Position numbers and translations under genes: made by a program. The notes beneath the pieces were generated by a model. The model was not told the DNA's origin. It searched no databases and saw nothing but the letters and a program-made list of their open reading frames with translations. Source: an uncultured Alphaproteobacteria bacterium (GTDB lineage: Bacteria; Pseudomonadota; Alphaproteobacteria; Micavibrionales; Micavibrionaceae). From it: a DNA stretch of 59,844 bases. Positions 26,965 to 34,903 of the stretch are shown piece after piece. Numbering within the stretch: position 1 is the first letter of the stretch; the number at the start of each line of letters is the position of its first letter. The stretch covers positions 1 through 59,844 of the forward strand of contig CALDTV010000003.1 of the NCBI GenBank assembly GCA_937923625.1. The letters run 5' to 3'.

Positions 26965-28074
26965 TCATGATTTTGATTTTTCCACCACATCAATCACATC
27001 CATGCGATCGACGTCATAGCTTTGAAAAGCTTCGCCAATCCCTTTGGATAATATGAAGCCGATTTTATCACCTTTTGCTTTTTTATCTCCCGCCATGAGT
27101 TCGACGATTTCCTCTGCAGTTTGTTTCAACGGAGGAGAGATGTCAGAAATTTTTGTTTTCATGCCGCAAGCTTTTAAATGCGCTTCGGCACGCGATGGGT
27201 CTTCTTGAGGGCATAATCCCATTTTAAAAGATAAATCAAACGCTTGCACCATGCCAATCGATACAGCCTCCCCATGTAACAGGCGTCCATCATACCCTGC
27301 CGCCGCTTCCAAAGCATGACCAAAAGTATGACCAAAATTAAGCAAAGCACGCCTGCCTGATTCTTTTTCATCTTCGGCAACAATGGTGGCCTTCGCCATA
27401 CAAGATGTTTCGACTGCGTAGCTGATTGCATCATGATCAAGCGCCAAAACCTTGTCTCCGTTTTGTTCTAACCATTCAAAAAATGGCAGGTCATTAATAA
27501 ATCCATATTTTACAACCTCAGCATAGCCCGCTTGTAATTCTCGCTCTGGCAATGTGCCCAATGTGCCAATATCGCATATGACACTGACGGGTTGATAAAA
27601 CGCCCCAATTAAATTTTTACCCTGCGCCGCATTGATCCCCGTTTTGCCCCCAACGGAGCTATCGACTTGCGCCAAAAACGTTGTAGGCACTTGGACAAAG
27701 TTTATTCCGCGCAAAACGCTGGCAGCGGCGAAGCCACCAAGGTCACCAATCACGCCGCCCCCCACAGCGATCAAAACGCTAGAACGATTAACTTTATTTT
27801 CCAACAGCCAATCCAGCACTTTATAGTAGCCATCCAATGATTTGGAAGGCTCACCACCCTTCATGCTGAGCGTTTTTGTCTCCGCGCATATGCCCGCAAG
27901 GGAGTCTTCTAAGACTTGAGCGTAAGGATAAACATTGGCGTCATATAATATGAAGATTTTACGGGAGGTAAGGTCAAGCGGAATCAAATCCGCCGCTTGT
28001 TCTAAAAAGCCCTTACCTATATGGATATCGTAAGAGCGCTCCCCCAGATCAACATTAACTTTTTTATTTTTCAT
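26965..28074 (-). CDS. aroB: 3-dehydroquinate synthase
   Basis: Second step of the shikimate pathway, NAD- and metal-dependent. Marks are SVLIAVGGGVIGDLGGFAA, the substrate loop VPTTFLAQVDSSVGGKTGIN, NLIGAFYQP, and the metal histidines in LLNFGHTFGHALEAA and LLHGEAVSIGM. The length, 369 aa, is normal. It lies 9 bp after aroK, so they are co-transcribed. With aroK, chorismate mutase and tyrA this window holds much of aromatic amino-acid synthesis. Confidence 0.96.
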   Translation of the reverse strand: MKNKKVNVDLGERSYDIHIGKGFLEQAADLIPLDLTSRKIFILYDANVYPYAQVLEDSLAGICAETKTLSMKGGEPSKSLDGYYKVLDWLLENKVNRSSVLIAVGGGVIGDLGGFAAASVLRGINFVQVPTTFLAQVDSSVGGKTGINAAQGKNLIGAFYQPVSVICDIGTLGTLPERELQAGYAEVVKYGFINDLPFFEWLEQNGDKVLALDHDAISYAVETSCMAKATIVAEDEKESGRRALLNFGHTFGHALEAAAGYDGRLLHGEAVSIGMVQAFDLSFKMGLCPQEDPSRAEAHLKACGMKTKISDISPPLKQTAEEIVELMAGDKKAKGDKIGFILSKGIGEAFQSYDVDRMDVIDVVEKSKS

Positions 28075-28083
28075 GTCGAGATA

Positions 28084-28626
28084 TTAGGCATCAGAAAGGT
28101 AATTGTATAGCGCTTCTGTCACGCGCGCCATAGTTTCTTCTAAAGGCTCATCAAATGTCTCGACGGTTATATCGGCTTGCTCATAGATTGGATAGCGCTC
28201 TTCTATTAATTTCTCCAACACCTGCCGAACGTCTTTTCCGTCAAAAAGTGGTCTTCCTGTGCCATCGCCCACGCGTTTAACCAAAACATCAATATCCGCT
28301 TTAATAAATAAGGATAAGGATTTTTCTTTAATAAGGTTGCGCGTCTCTTCATTCATAAACGCGCCGCCGCCCGTGCCAATAAGATATGGCGTTTCGGATA
28401 TAATCAAGCTCTGCATTGCTTGCTTTTCTAGTGTCCGGAAATAGGCTTCGCCCTTTTGCGCAAAAATGTCACTTATAGAACATTGTTCACGATCAATAAT
28501 AACCTCGTCAGAATCCATGTACGTATAGCCCAACCCTTCGGCAAGCAAAGCGCCTATCGTGGTTTTACCTGCTCCGCCTGTTCCAATAAGAACAAGTGGT
28601 TTTTGGCTAAAATTCGAATTTTCCAT
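28084..28626 (-). CDS. aroK: Shikimate kinase
   Basis: Phosphorylates shikimate at O3 with ATP. The P-loop is VLIGTGGAGKTTIGALLAEGL (about residues 12-32; GTGGAGKT where most AroK have GxMGxGKS). YMDSDEVI carries the Mg/shikimate aspartates. PYLIGTGGGAFMNEETR holds the GGG shikimate site, and GRPLFDG the lid. It is 180 aa, single-domain. It heads the aroK-aroB-CNNM unit and is divergent from the 45-aa membrane protein and xerD. Confidence 0.94.
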   Translation of the reverse strand: MENSNFSQKPLVLIGTGGAGKTTIGALLAEGLGYTYMDSDEVIIDREQCSISDIFAQKGEAYFRTLEKQAMQSLIISETPYLIGTGGGAFMNEETRNLIKEKSLSLFIKADIDVLVKRVGDGTGRPLFDGKDVRQVLEKLIEERYPIYEQADITVETFDEPLEETMARVTEALYNYLSDA

Positions 28627-28728
28627 CAGATTTATTTAGGGGAAATAAAGAAAAATGAACACTAAAAACTTCACATTGCATTCATTTATGGCCTTCGATA
28701 CTGTTAAAAAATAAATAAAGAGGCATAC

Positions 28729-28866
28729 ATGTTCACAAAATTTATCTTATTGGCACTATTAGTTTTCGTTGTTGGGGGATTCGGTTATTTTGCTCTTACC
28801 GACGTTCCTGTTGCTCAATCACAGAAGGTCGAGACGCTTAATGCAGACGATTTTTTAAGCAAATAA
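28729..28866 (+). CDS. Small single-pass membrane protein, 45 aa
   Basis: Found by translating the aroK-xerD gap. ATG at 28729 has AAAGAGG 6 nt upstream. The product starts MFTKFILLALLVFVVGGFG, a single hydrophobic segment (about residues 4-23). Then comes a short periplasmic tail of about 22 residues with LTDVPVAQSQKVE. Small proteins of this shape between aroK and xerD are common in Alphaproteobacteria as I recall, with no known function. The stop is at 28864-28866. Confidence 0.6.
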   Translation: MFTKFILLALLVFVVGGFGYFALTDVPVAQSQKVETLNADDFLSK

Positions 28867-29548
28867 GTGTAAAAGAATACAGAATCACCTTCTCTCAAAA
28901 CAACATTTTGATAAAAGTACGTCTTAAATTTTTATTTACAAACCTCGATTAAGTTAATATTATCCTTTTTACAGAATATATATCACGGAAATTTAGCACT
29001 TAGATTTTAGTAACAATATTTTTCATATTATTTTCACTTTGTTTTTGTTGCCCCTTCCGCAAGAAAACAAGAAAAGAAAGAAATAAAATAAACATATGTA
29101 TTACATATACTTAGAGGTAAAAATTAAGTCTAATTCCAACCTATGAAAATGACATTATTCCTAAAAGGTTAGCAATCAAAAGTCCCTTTATTGAAATAAA
29201 GTTACAATATTAGGAATTTCTTACTTGACAAACCGCCCTTATTTTCCAATAATCTGTGCGTTGCTTATGAAAAACGACGTGCTTGACTTCGCGTGTACAT
29301 AATATAATGTCATCTTGTAGTTCAAACAAACATCGGTTAAAAATACTTCTGTAAACCGATTTTCGTCTTACTAATTAAGTAATATACTGTGTAAAAGCTT
29401 GTACACATAAACAGGAATGCGTCTTGAATGTTTCAAGGCAAAGGCTTTAAAAAAGTATAAGCGATGTGGGGTTAAAATATAAAAAAGTTCATTTATTGGC
29501 GAAATAGTTTGCCGTTTAATGAGAGTAATTTTTAAGGAGAATACAATT
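28867..29548. other. AT-rich intergenic stretch upstream of xerD
   Basis: 682 bp with no reading frame I trust on either strand. A frame on the minus strand (29371-29652) only overlaps xerD. The stretch contains a promoter-like pair at 29225-29253 and a 7-bp hairpin with arms ATCGGTT and AACCGAT at 29332-29360 followed by TTTCG. A second -35-like TTGACT with TATAAT lies at 29283-29308, but with only 14 bp between them. A small RNA or long xerD leader is possible but not shown. Confidence 0.4.
29225..29253 (+). promoter_or_regulatory. Sigma-70-type promoter candidate toward xerD
   Basis: Perfect TTGACA (29225-29230), 17-bp spacer, then AATAAT (29248-29253; 5/6 to TATAAT). About 295 bp upstream of the xerD ATG, so the leader would be long. 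By eye only. Confidence 0.35.
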
Positions 29549-30538
29549 ATGGCTCGTCCAGGTCGTCCAAAAATGCCGAAACCGGATTTACATCCGTCGG
29601 TCGAATCTTTTCTAGAAATGCTCACTGCGGAACGCGGTGCGGCAATGAACACAAGACAGGCCTATTGGCGTGATCTTGCTGATGTAACAATGTATCTTCG
29701 TAAAGAGAAAAACACGGATCTTGATAAAGCGACAAGTGACGAGCTTAAGGCTTACCTTGACGACCTTTCGAATAAGATACACACAAAGGGTGAAAATAAA
29801 TCACAAATTGCTGTTCGCACTGTAGCCCGTAGATTATCTGCTATGCGTCAGTATTACCGCTATCTTGTATCAGAAGATACACGCGGTGATGACCCTACAA
29901 CAACAATTGACAGTCCCAAGCAAGGCCGCACACTTCCAAAAACATTAAGTGAAGAAGAAGTAGCCCGCCTTATCAAAACCGCTGGTGAAGGTGGTGGCGC
30001 AGATAGTATTCGTTTGGTTTGCTTGCTTGAAATGCTTTACGCTTCTGGTCTCCGCGTTTCTGAACTTGTTGGTTTACCAATGGCATCGGTTAGTGAAAAT
30101 CAAGAATTCTTAACTGTTGAAGGAAAAGGCGGCCGCGAGCGCATGATCCCGCTTTCTGAGCCTGCACAAAAAGCCATTAAAAATTACCTTGCTGTTCGTG
30201 AGCAGTTTATTGGAATTGAAAATAAAGCGGCACAAGACAAATCATTTTTCCCTTCTAAAACGTCACAAAGCGGGCATTTAACCCGTCAACGCTTTGCGCA
30301 GCTCCTTAAAGATTTAGCGCGCGATGCTAAGGTTGAAGAAGGCCGTGTGAGCCCACACATCTTACGTCACGCTTTCGCAACGCATTTGTTACAACGCGGT
30401 GCAGATTTACGTTCAGTGCAAAAAATGCTGGGTCATGCGGACATTGCAACAACTCAAATCTACACGCATGTGTTAAATGAAGATTTAAAAGAAACAGTTG
30501 ATGAGAAACATCCTATTTCTCAGAACACAAAAAAGTAA
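29549..30538 (+). CDS. xerD: Tyrosine recombinase XerD
   Basis: Site-specific recombinase that, with XerC and FtsK, resolves chromosome dimers at dif. The N-terminal SAM-like core-binding domain is about residues 10-115. The catalytic domain shows all residues: Arg in ASGLRVSELVGLP, Lys in EGKGGRERMIPL, His-x-x-Arg in SPHILRHAFATHLLQRG, His in LGHADIATTQIY and the nucleophile Tyr in the same QIYTHV. The ATG at 29549 has AAGGAG 8 nt upstream, which decides against the frame start at 29519. It is 329 aa. No mobile element surrounds it, and accA lies next to it as in many relatives, so it is the housekeeping enzyme. Confidence 0.93.
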   Translation: MARPGRPKMPKPDLHPSVESFLEMLTAERGAAMNTRQAYWRDLADVTMYLRKEKNTDLDKATSDELKAYLDDLSNKIHTKGENKSQIAVRTVARRLSAMRQYYRYLVSEDTRGDDPTTTIDSPKQGRTLPKTLSEEEVARLIKTAGEGGGADSIRLVCLLEMLYASGLRVSELVGLPMASVSENQEFLTVEGKGGRERMIPLSEPAQKAIKNYLAVREQFIGIENKAAQDKSFFPSKTSQSGHLTRQRFAQLLKDLARDAKVEEGRVSPHILRHAFATHLLQRGADLRSVQKMLGHADIATTQIYTHVLNEDLKETVDEKHPISQNTKK

Positions 30539-30563
30539 GTTCTCTTAAGATATAAGAACTTAA

Positions 30564-30596
30564 GGCGGTGATCTCTTGTGAGGCATCGCCTTTTTT
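30564..30596 (+). terminator. Intrinsic terminator after xerD
   Basis: Stem GGCGGTG (30564-30570) with CATCGCC (30584-30590), one G-U pair, 13-nt loop, then six T. Confidence 0.7.
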
Positions 30597-30730
30597 GTTA
30601 TTAAAGCGTATATTTTAGGATTAAAAATTATTATAATATTTTACGATCAATATAATCGCGCGATAAATAAAGTGAGTAAATTTTATTCTGTGCGATAAGT
30701 TGATTTGAAACAAAAGATGAAAGTATTTTG

Positions 30731-31675
30731 ATGTCTAAGCTTGAATTTGAAAAACCTATTTTGGAACTTGAAAGCAAGATCTCTCAACTCCGCCAAGTTG
30801 AGGGGGAAGCAGATGTCGATATCGCCTCAGAGATGCAACGCATGGAAAACAAAGTCGACAGACTTTTGAACCAGACCTATAGCAAGTTAACTGCGGCGCA
30901 AAAAGTACAAGTAGCACGTCATGCCAACCGACCGCATTATTTAGATTACGTTGATCATATGATTGACGATTACACCCCCCTAGCAGGCGATCGTAATTTT
31001 GCCGATGACCATGCCCTTTTAGGTGGCCTAGGGCGCTTTCAAGGGCAAGCCGTTGTGATTATGGGGCAAGAACGTGGCCATGACACAGAAAGCCGTATCT
31101 TTCATAATTTTGGTATGGCGAGACCCGAAGGATACAGGAAGGCTCAACGCCTTGTAAAACTTGCAGAACGTTTTGATCTTCCTATTTTAACTCTTGTTGA
31201 TACAGCAGGCGCCTACCCTGGCTTAGGTGCAGAAGAGCGTGGGCAATCCGAAGCTATCGCAAAATCTATCGAAACATTTTTAAATGCAAAAGTGCCCATT
31301 ATTTCCACCGTTATTGGTGAAGGTGGTTCTGGCGGCGCCATAGCTATTGCAGCGGCAGACCGAATTTACATGTTGGAGCATTCTATTTATTCTGTTATTT
31401 CGCCCGAAGGATGTGCTTCGATTTTATGGCGTAGCGCAGAATTTGCACCAGATGCCGCAGAAGCATTAAAAATTACAGCGCAGGATATTTATGATCTGAA
31501 ACTTATTGATGGTGTTATTCGTGAACCGATTGGTGGCGCACATCGCGCGAAAACAGAAACTATTGAGAATGTTGCAAAGCAAATTTCTGCCGCTTTAAAA
31601 CAATTAACGCCTTGGGACGCAGATAAATTGAAAAAAGCGCGCCACAAAAAGTTTCTCGCATTTGGAAGAGATTAA
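30731..31675 (+). CDS. accA: Acetyl-CoA carboxylase carboxyltransferase subunit alpha
   Basis: Alpha half of the carboxyltransferase that makes malonyl-CoA for fatty-acid synthesis. It starts with the family helix LEFEKPILELESKISQLR. The carboxyltransferase core shows YLDYVDHMIDDYTPLAGDR, MGQERGHDTESRIFHNFG, LVDTAGAYPGLGAEERGQSEAIA, GEGGSGGAIAIAAADRI and EGCASILWR. The ATG at 30731 follows a TTG that would add one residue. It is 314 aa. It follows xerD, separated by a terminator, so it has its own promoter. Confidence 0.96.
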   Translation: MSKLEFEKPILELESKISQLRQVEGEADVDIASEMQRMENKVDRLLNQTYSKLTAAQKVQVARHANRPHYLDYVDHMIDDYTPLAGDRNFADDHALLGGLGRFQGQAVVIMGQERGHDTESRIFHNFGMARPEGYRKAQRLVKLAERFDLPILTLVDTAGAYPGLGAEERGQSEAIAKSIETFLNAKVPIISTVIGEGGSGGAIAIAAADRIYMLEHSIYSVISPEGCASILWRSAEFAPDAAEALKITAQDIYDLKLIDGVIREPIGGAHRAKTETIENVAKQISAALKQLTPWDADKLKKARHKKFLAFGRD

Positions 31676-31825
31676 TAGTCGAGCGCATCTCAGCCTTATA
31701 GCTACCTCTGCGCTGAAAAATAAACGGGAGCGTTCCAGGAATAAAATAATCAAATTCTTAGATTTGGATCTTTGAAATTTTTTTAGAAATTAGCCCAAAT
31801 AAAATAATTAAAAAGATTAAATAAG

Positions 31826-32227
31826 CTACTTTTGAGCCATTTCCTGATCCAATTCTAATGGATCAGCAATCATCTCTGTTAATAGCTCTCTAAACAGGGA
31901 TTTAAGCTTATCTTCGCCAAAGACTATACCAGCACGACGCTTCATCCCCTCAAAACATCCATGCCCCGCTTTCTTATGACCGCTTTCTGTTGCAGCGGCG
32001 CGATAATATAGCATTAAAAACACCCGAACAGCCGCTGTCAGAGATGCTTCATCTGGCTTTTTATTGCTAATCAGCGTTGCAAGCTCATGAATCGTGCAAG
32101 ACTCTCGTTCTGCAATCGCGTTGAGCTCACGCCACATTGCAGGCTCTAAACGAATAGAAGTTCTTTTTTCTTCGATTTTAACATTATAAATCGACAGGAA
32201 GCTTTTGGATTTTGCGTTTTTAGTCAC
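31826..32227 (-). CDS. Ribbon-helix-helix (RHH_4) DNA-binding protein, copy 2
   Basis: Small regulator with a ribbon-helix-helix fold. The DNA-contacting strand and helices are EKRTSIRLEPAMWRELNAIAE and CTIHELATLI (about residues 20-52). They are followed by the family module SLTAAVRVFLMLYYRAAATESG and GHG.F..MKRRAG (about 62-98) and a helical C-terminus. It is 133 aa and paralogous to the gene at 32376 just upstream on the same strand. RHH proteins bind as dimers to short palindromes; a TACAATTGTA palindrome lies about 90 bp upstream. The target genes are unknown and autoregulation is likely. Confidence 0.85.
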   Translation of the reverse strand: MTKNAKSKSFLSIYNVKIEEKRTSIRLEPAMWRELNAIAERESCTIHELATLISNKKPDEASLTAAVRVFLMLYYRAAATESGHKKAGHGCFEGMKRRAGIVFGEDKLKSLFRELLTEMIADPLELDQEMAQK

Positions 32228-32311
32228 GAGTTTCTAACCTTATCACGTTCAAGAAACATAAAAGAATCATGAAATTACAATAATTACAACAACTTACATA
32301 TAAGAACTGCA

Positions 32312-32321
32312 TACAATTGTA
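32312..32321. promoter_or_regulatory. Palindrome TACAATTGTA upstream of RHH copy 2
   Basis: Perfect 10-bp palindrome in the 148-bp gap between the two RHH genes, 85-94 bp before the start of copy 2. It shares TACAA/TTGTA half-sites with the larger palindrome upstream of copy 1. Candidate operator. Confidence 0.4.
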
Positions 32322-32375
32322 CACATATTTAAATCGTTATCAATTACAAATTAAGATAAAAATCAAAAAGCTATA

Positions 32376-32801
32376 TTAAACATGATTAGAGTTCTCAGAA
32401 TCGAGTTGTTTGGCCAAGCGTTTTGTCATTTCTTCCATTTCAGCTTCTTTTCGTGCTTTGATAGCAGACCAATCTGACGCCATTCCTGCCCGCCGCTTCA
32501 TATCCTGAAAATCACCATGTCCAGCCTTAACGTGTCCCTGCTCTGTTGCGGCAGCGCGATAATAAAGCATCAAGAACACGCGTATCGCAGCCGTTAATGA
32601 TGTCTTTTTATTCTTACGAATACTAATGAGCGTACAAATATCATGTATGGAGCAATTTTCACGCTCTGCTACATCTTTTAACTCTCGCCACATTTCAGGT
32701 TCCAGCCGAATGGATGTGCGCCGCCCCATAACGGTAATGTTTTTAAGAATAAGGGAGCTTTTTGCTTCCTCTGTCATATTATCTTGCTGATATTCTGCCA
32801 T
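32376..32801 (-). CDS. Ribbon-helix-helix (RHH_4) DNA-binding protein, copy 1
   Basis: Paralogue of the 31826 gene. The RHH motif is GRRTSIRLEPEMWRELKDVAE with CSIHDICTLI after it. The shared module reads SLTAAIRVFLMLYYRAAATEQG then GHGDFQDMKRRAG. The C-terminal helix is charged (KARKEAEMEEMTKRLAKQL). I take the ATG at 32801 (141 aa); the open frame extends to 32843, but that part overlaps the palindrome TACAACC/GGTTGTA, which is better read as operator or promoter DNA. The two copies form a tandem pair. Neither lies beside a toxin gene, so an antitoxin role is not supported. Confidence 0.85.
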   Translation of the reverse strand: MAEYQQDNMTEEAKSSLILKNITVMGRRTSIRLEPEMWRELKDVAERENCSIHDICTLISIRKNKKTSLTAAIRVFLMLYYRAAATEQGHVKAGHGDFQDMKRRAGMASDWSAIKARKEAEMEEMTKRLAKQLDSENSNHV

Positions 32802-32838
32802 GATCACTTTCATCATTTTGATGTTGGTGAAGGAAGTA

Positions 32839-32855
32839 TACAACCGTAGGTTGTA
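32839..32855. promoter_or_regulatory. Palindrome TACAACC-GTA-GGTTGTA at the RHH copy 1 promoter
   Basis: Perfect 7-3-7 inverted repeat, 38-54 bp upstream of the ATG at 32801. Candidate operator for autoregulation by the RHH proteins. Confidence 0.5.
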
Positions 32856-32871
32856 AAGTAAACATAGAATT

Positions 32872-32899
32872 CTATCGTATTCAGATAATACTATCGTAT
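32872..32899. repeat. Direct repeat CTATCGTAT, two copies
   Basis: The nonamer occurs at 32872-32880 and 32891-32899, 19 bp apart start to start, close to two helical turns. It lies between bolA and the RHH copy 1 promoter. Possible second regulator site. Confidence 0.4.
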
Positions 32900-32921
32900 G
32901 CGCCTTAGGCCGCTATTTTAC

Positions 32922-33179
32922 TTATGGTTGAATAATTTTTATTGAAAGCGCGTGAATTTGCCTCATTTCATCTTTAAGAACCGCATAAATGGACTTTTCA
33001 CGCTCTACTCTATTTTTGCTCTCGAAGGGTTCGGCGGCTATTTCAATGGCAAAATGACTCTCACCAGTACCATCATCCCCTGCGTGCCCCGCATGAAGAT
33101 GACTTTCATTGCGCACGATCAATTCTGTTGGTTGAAATGCCGACTCTAATTTAACGCGAATTTTCTCTTCCATTTTCAT
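32922..33179 (-). CDS. bolA: BolA family protein
   Basis: Small protein of the BolA/IbaG family, which pairs with monothiol glutaredoxin in iron-sulfur handling. The class II KH-like fold shows IRVKLESAFQPTELIVRNESHLH, GESHFAIEIAAEPFESKNRVEREKSIY and the C-terminal MRQIHALSIKI, with the conserved RV.R.R/EK turn and His in IHALS. I chose ATG at 33179 (85 aa) with AGAGG 9 nt upstream; 33188 is too close to that site. It is divergent from the J-domain gene, as in other Alphaproteobacteria with the bolA-J-cobS-cobT block. Confidence 0.9.
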   Translation of the reverse strand: MKMEEKIRVKLESAFQPTELIVRNESHLHAGHAGDDGTGESHFAIEIAAEPFESKNRVEREKSIYAVLKDEMRQIHALSIKIIQP

Positions 33180-33238
33180 ACGAAACATCCTCTGTAATGC
33201 TTGTTTTAAGCGTAACTAAACCGCTATAATGCGGTGTA

Positions 33239-33856
33239 ATGCCCAAGATTAAACTGAAACCACAATCGCCCGAATTTGATGACAGCGTCAAGCCGTCAAA
33301 ATACGCTAAAGATTGCGATATGCCTTATTGCCCTAATAAGGGCACGTTTCGCGCGCCCAAAGATCGCTCGCTGTCCGATCATTATATGTTTTGCCAAGAT
33401 CATATTACGGAATATAACCGCGCGTGGAATTTTTTCGAAGGCATGAATCAACGCGAAGTAGAAGAGCAAATCCTTAAAAGCATGTTTGGCGACCGTCCCA
33501 CATGGCGTTATGATAGTGACGGCATGGCAGAAGAGACCATGCGGCGCCAAGCTTATGAATTTCACGGCACAGGCTCGACCGATGATCAATCAAGCCGCGC
33601 ATGGCAAGAATATCAACAAAATAAAAATGCCGTCGATCATACCTCAGCAGAATTTGAAGCAATGGCCATATTCGGCCTTGCGCCCCCCATCGATTTAGAC
33701 AAAATAAAAGCGCGCTATAAAGAACTTGCAAAAAAATATCACCCCGACATTAATCGTGAAAACCCTAAAGCCGAAGAGCTTCTCAAAAAGGTCAACATGT
33801 CTTATACAGTCTTAAAGCTTGCCTATCAAAAATTTGATAATATTGAAAAAAATTAA
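33239..33856 (+). CDS. J-domain (DnaJ-like) protein of the cobST neighbourhood
   Basis: Co-chaperone-like protein. The first 130 residues are a lineage-specific region with cysteines (CDMPYCPNKGTFRAPKDRS, YMFCQDHITEYNRAWNFFEGM) that may bind zinc. The C-terminal J domain (about residues 148-203) has DLDKIKARYKELAKKYHPDIN with the HPD that triggers DnaK, but no G/F or zinc-finger region of full DnaJ. It is 205 aa. It lies 21 bp upstream of cobS and is likely co-transcribed. The steady link with CobS/CobT suggests a role in metal-chelatase assembly; this is inference. Confidence 0.88.
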   Translation: MPKIKLKPQSPEFDDSVKPSKYAKDCDMPYCPNKGTFRAPKDRSLSDHYMFCQDHITEYNRAWNFFEGMNQREVEEQILKSMFGDRPTWRYDSDGMAEETMRRQAYEFHGTGSTDDQSSRAWQEYQQNKNAVDHTSAEFEAMAIFGLAPPIDLDKIKARYKELAKKYHPDINRENPKAEELLKKVNMSYTVLKLAYQKFDNIEKN

Positions 33857-33877
33857 CGCCTTAGCAGGAACTCATCT

Positions 33878-34903
33878 ATGTCTGATTTAGCCGACAATAA
33901 AAACGAAATGACCGCCGCCTCCTTCGACCTAACCAAGGTTGTTAATAAGGACGGAAAATATACCAGTATCCCTGATACAAAATATGATGTTCGTAAGACT
34001 TTTGGCTTGGATATTGACTGGCAAGTACCTGGCTTTTCCGAGGATGGCCCAAATGTTCCCGCGATTGATAATACTTATCAATTTGACCATGACACGACGA
34101 TGGCAATTTTGGCGGGCTTTACGAATAATCGCCGCGTCATGGTGCAAGGATATCACGGCACAGGTAAATCAACTCATATTGAACAAGTTGCCGCACGTCT
34201 TAACTGGCCGTGCGTGCGCATAAACATGGACAGTCATGTAAGCCGTATTGATTTACTCGGCAAAGATATGATTGTCTTGCAAGAAGGAAAACAAATCACG
34301 CGCTATCAAGAAGGCTTGCTGCCGTGGGCGATTCAGAACCCAGTGGCGTTGGTGTTTGATGAATATGACGCGGGACGTCCCGATGTCATGTTCGTAATCC
34401 AACGTATTTTGGAAGCCGAGGGCAAGCTCACCCTCCTAGATCAAAACAAAGTTATCCGTCCTCACCCTGCGTTTCGCTTATTCGCCACCGCTAATACCGT
34501 TGGCCTGGGGGATACGACAGGACTATATCATGGCACCCAGCAAATAAACCAAGCGCAGATGGATAGGTGGAACATAGTCGCGCAATTAAATTACTTGGCG
34601 CATGACAAGGAAATGGATATTGTCGCGGCAAAGATTACTGACCTTGACAATGAGGAAGGCTTAGAAACAATTGATGGTATGGTTCGTATGGCTTCCCTAA
34701 CCCGTCAGGGATTTATCAATGGTGATCTTTCCACGCTCATGAGTCCGCGAACAGTTCTAAGCTGGGCAGAAAACTATCTTATTTTCGGCGACCGTGACCT
34801 CGCCTTTCGTTACGCTTTCATGAACAAATGCGATGAAACCGAATGGCCAACAATTAATGAATATTACCAACGATGTTTTGGGGTGGAGTTACTGGAAAAT
34901 TAA
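33878..34903 (+). CDS. cobS: Cobaltochelatase AAA+ subunit CobS
   Basis: AAA+ ATPase of the MoxR/CobS class that, with CobT and CobN, drives cobalt insertion in aerobic cobalamin synthesis. Walker A is VQGYHGTGKSTH (about residues 89-100), Walker B ALVFDEYDAGRPDV, sensor region FRLFATANTVGLGDTTGLYHGT. The CobS start TFGLDIDWQVPGFSEDG is typical. It is 341 aa. Many Alphaproteobacteria keep cobST without the rest of the cobalamin pathway, so the substrate here may differ. The stop shares TTAA with an orphan gene on the other strand that separates it from cobT. Confidence 0.95.
   Translation: MSDLADNKNEMTAASFDLTKVVNKDGKYTSIPDTKYDVRKTFGLDIDWQVPGFSEDGPNVPAIDNTYQFDHDTTMAILAGFTNNRRVMVQGYHGTGKSTHIEQVAARLNWPCVRINMDSHVSRIDLLGKDMIVLQEGKQITRYQEGLLPWAIQNPVALVFDEYDAGRPDVMFVIQRILEAEGKLTLLDQNKVIRPHPAFRLFATANTVGLGDTTGLYHGTQQINQAQMDRWNIVAQLNYLAHDKEMDIVAAKITDLDNEEGLETIDGMVRMASLTRQGFINGDLSTLMSPRTVLSWAENYLIFGDRDLAFRYAFMNKCDETEWPTINEYYQRCFGVELLEN

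Noticed and set aside
29549-30538. Integrase of a mobile element
   Set aside because: The tyrosine recombinase has the XerD pattern and the normal aroK/accA neighbours; no element ends are seen.
31826-32801. RHH genes as antitoxins of a toxin-antitoxin pair
   Set aside because: No small toxin-like gene stands beside either copy; both are followed or preceded by regulators, bolA or accA.
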